The position numbers and the translations under genes are program-made. Under the pieces are notes generated by a model, which worked only from the letters and a program-made list of their open reading frames with translations, searched no databases and was not told the origin of the DNA. This document shows, in pieces, positions 8,422 to 9,531 of a DNA stretch of 9,531 nucleotides; the stretch's first letter is position 1, and the number at the start of each line of letters is the position of its first letter. This stretch comes from Acidobacteriaceae bacterium (GTDB lineage Bacteria; Acidobacteriota; Terriglobia; Terriglobales; Acidobacteriaceae). Location: contig PLUJ01000155.1 of assembly GCA_003165455.1 (NCBI GenBank), positions 2,044 through 11,574 of the forward strand, in the 5' to 3' direction.

Positions 8422-9345
8422 ATGGCGCAAGCACTCGATAAGACACAAGCAGTTTATTACGGTCAATTTGTGCTCGCGGCGTACAAGATGTTCGATAGCC
8501 CAGGCGCGGATCCGCTTAGGCCTGAACCGGCTGGAATCCCCGATGGGTATGAAGTCGGCGCGTGGATTCATATGTCGGATTTTTGCCTGGGCGCGGAAGT
8601 GCCGAAATTCTATGGCATCGTGGCGCATCAAACTGGCGACAAGGATCCGGAGTCGCGCGTGATCGCGATACGCGGAACCGAAGGGGCCATGGAATGGCTG
8701 GATGACGGAGATGCTGTTCCCATCCCTTTTCGCCAGGTTCCTTCGGCGGGGCGCGTGGCGTGCGGCTTCGACAGAATCTACAGTACGCTGAAAGTGATTA
8801 AACGCAGATTGCCCGCGGAGACTGTCGCGGCACAGGTTGGGACTGCGGCGGCTTTGGAGCCAGAGACGTTCAGCGGATCGTTCGCCGACCAACTCGAGCA
8901 ACTCGCGCTGAGCCGGGAAGCTGCCCGGGGCGTGGTTCCGAACGCCGCCGACGGTCGCGGACGTCCGGCACGGCCCACGGTAGTGACGGGCCACAGTCTG
9001 GGCTCGGCGCTGACGACTCTTTTTGTGCTGGAAAATTCCTCGAAAAATAAATTCGACATCAGCACGACCTGTACCTTCGCTTCGCCGCGCGTTGGCAATA
9101 TGGAGTTCGTAAGGACTTTCAATCAGCTTCCCGTGAATTCATGGCGCATCGTCAATACGGAAGACATTGTTCCCAAGCTTCCTCCGAAGATTCCGGTGCT
9201 GCTCGACTACGACCACGTAGATAACGAGTACTCGTTCTCTTCCGCCGGGCGGGCTAAGAAAACTTTGGCATGCTCGCACGCGATGGAGACTTATTTGAAC
9301 TGGCTTGATGACACGATTGCGGTGAGGCAGGATTGCAAGCTGTAA
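8422..9345 (+). CDS. class 3 lipase-family alpha/beta hydrolase
   Basis: This 307-residue protein matches the class 3 (fungal-type) lipase family, serine hydrolases acting on acylglycerols or other esters. The nucleophile elbow is TGHSLG with S192. The FASPRVGN motif follows. The acid is D248 in NTEDIVPKLPP, and the expected histidine is H286 in the CSHAMETYL motif, so the triad is complete and in family order. An oxyanion-hole strand is visible as VIAIRGTEG (about 79-87). No signal peptide or membrane anchor is present, so it would stay in the cytoplasm unless exported by another route. Between about residues 130 and 185 there is a long charged and GC-rich stretch before the active-site strand, longer than in simple members, perhaps a lid or lineage-specific insert. 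The stop is only one base from the convergent stop of the next gene. The natural substrate is unknown. Confidence 0.85.
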   Translation: MAQALDKTQAVYYGQFVLAAYKMFDSPGADPLRPEPAGIPDGYEVGAWIHMSDFCLGAEVPKFYGIVAHQTGDKDPESRVIAIRGTEGAMEWLDDGDAVPIPFRQVPSAGRVACGFDRIYSTLKVIKRRLPAETVAAQVGTAAALEPETFSGSFADQLEQLALSREAARGVVPNAADGRGRPARPTVVTGHSLGSALTTLFVLENSSKNKFDISTTCTFASPRVGNMEFVRTFNQLPVNSWRIVNTEDIVPKLPPKIPVLLDYDHVDNEYSFSSAGRAKKTLACSHAMETYLNWLDDTIAVRQDCKL

Positions 9346-9346
9346 C

Positions 9347-9531
9347 TTAGCTTCTCCACTTCAACACAACCGGACCGGACATGGGATGTTTCATCGCCGC
9401 GCCGGTGCGTTTGGCTTCCAAATGGGCGGCCTTCAATTGAAAGTACCATTTCGCCGGCCGGTCGGCATCGTCGATTAGCATCAGGTGTGGATTGTGCTTC
9501 AGGCCCTCCGCTTGCAGTTCCATGGTGCGGC
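9347..9531 (-). CDS. 3' end of an unidentified gene (partial)
   Basis: A minus-strand frame runs from the window edge to a TAA at 9347-9349, giving at least 60 residues. It reads as a plausible protein end, with LMLIDDADRPAKWYF, a basic alpha-helical stretch LKAAHLEAKRTGAAMKH and the terminal motif GPVVLKWRS. Codon use looks coding, and its stop is one base from the lipase stop, a tight convergent arrangement. An internal ATG lies at 9523-9521, but the gene most likely begins beyond the window. I do not recognise the family. Confidence 0.6.
   Translation of the reverse strand, partial: RTMELQAEGLKHNPHLMLIDDADRPAKWYFQLKAAHLEAKRTGAAMKHPMSGPVVLKWRS

Overview
This 9.5 kb window is ordinary chromosomal housekeeping DNA from a moderately GC-rich Gram-negative-type bacterium. 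Short dispersed palindromes, a PilT-type motor and a stray-looking ilvE/dinB pair make me lean towards an Acidobacteriota soil bacterium. That is an inference from the style of the sequence, not something the sequence proves. There is no tRNA, rRNA, CRISPR array or transposase gene.

Left part (1-2888): a non-coding leader with a consensus -10 hexamer precedes ilvE (branched-chain aminotransferase). A DinB-fold metalloprotein gene follows 28 nt later, and the pair ends at a clear rho-independent terminator. Convergent to it is a doxX-family membrane protein gene. This is divergent from a HxlR-family regulator gene, with a 22-bp dyad in the shared upstream region that is a natural operator candidate.

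Middle part (3006-7850): pilT (type IV pilus retraction ATPase), recX (RecA modulator) and alaS (alanyl-tRNA synthetase). The order recX-alaS matches the classical recA-recX-alaS arrangement, but recA is not here; pilT sits in its place.

Right part (7860-9531): a small SpoIIAA/STAS-like protein gene 9 nt after alaS, a class 3 lipase-family alpha/beta hydrolase with a full Ser-Asp-His triad, and the 3' end of an unidentified gene on the minus strand, convergent with the lipase.

The most unusual signal is inside alaS. The protein is about 974 residues, roughly 100 longer than the E. coli enzyme. Most of the excess falls in three places that each look like inserted DNA in an intact frame: (i) a 78-nt block of consecutive hairpins at 5741-5818, whose first 59 nt is an imperfect palindrome encoding a similar peptide on both strands; (ii) an extra stretch of about 37 codons bounded by a 12-bp direct repeat (6141-6263); and (iii) a 13-bp-arm palindrome at 7326-7358. 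All catalytic and editing motifs around them are preserved, so the gene appears functional. This looks like in-frame colonisation of an essential gene by small palindromic elements, comparable in principle to the protein-coding palindromic elements described in Rickettsia.
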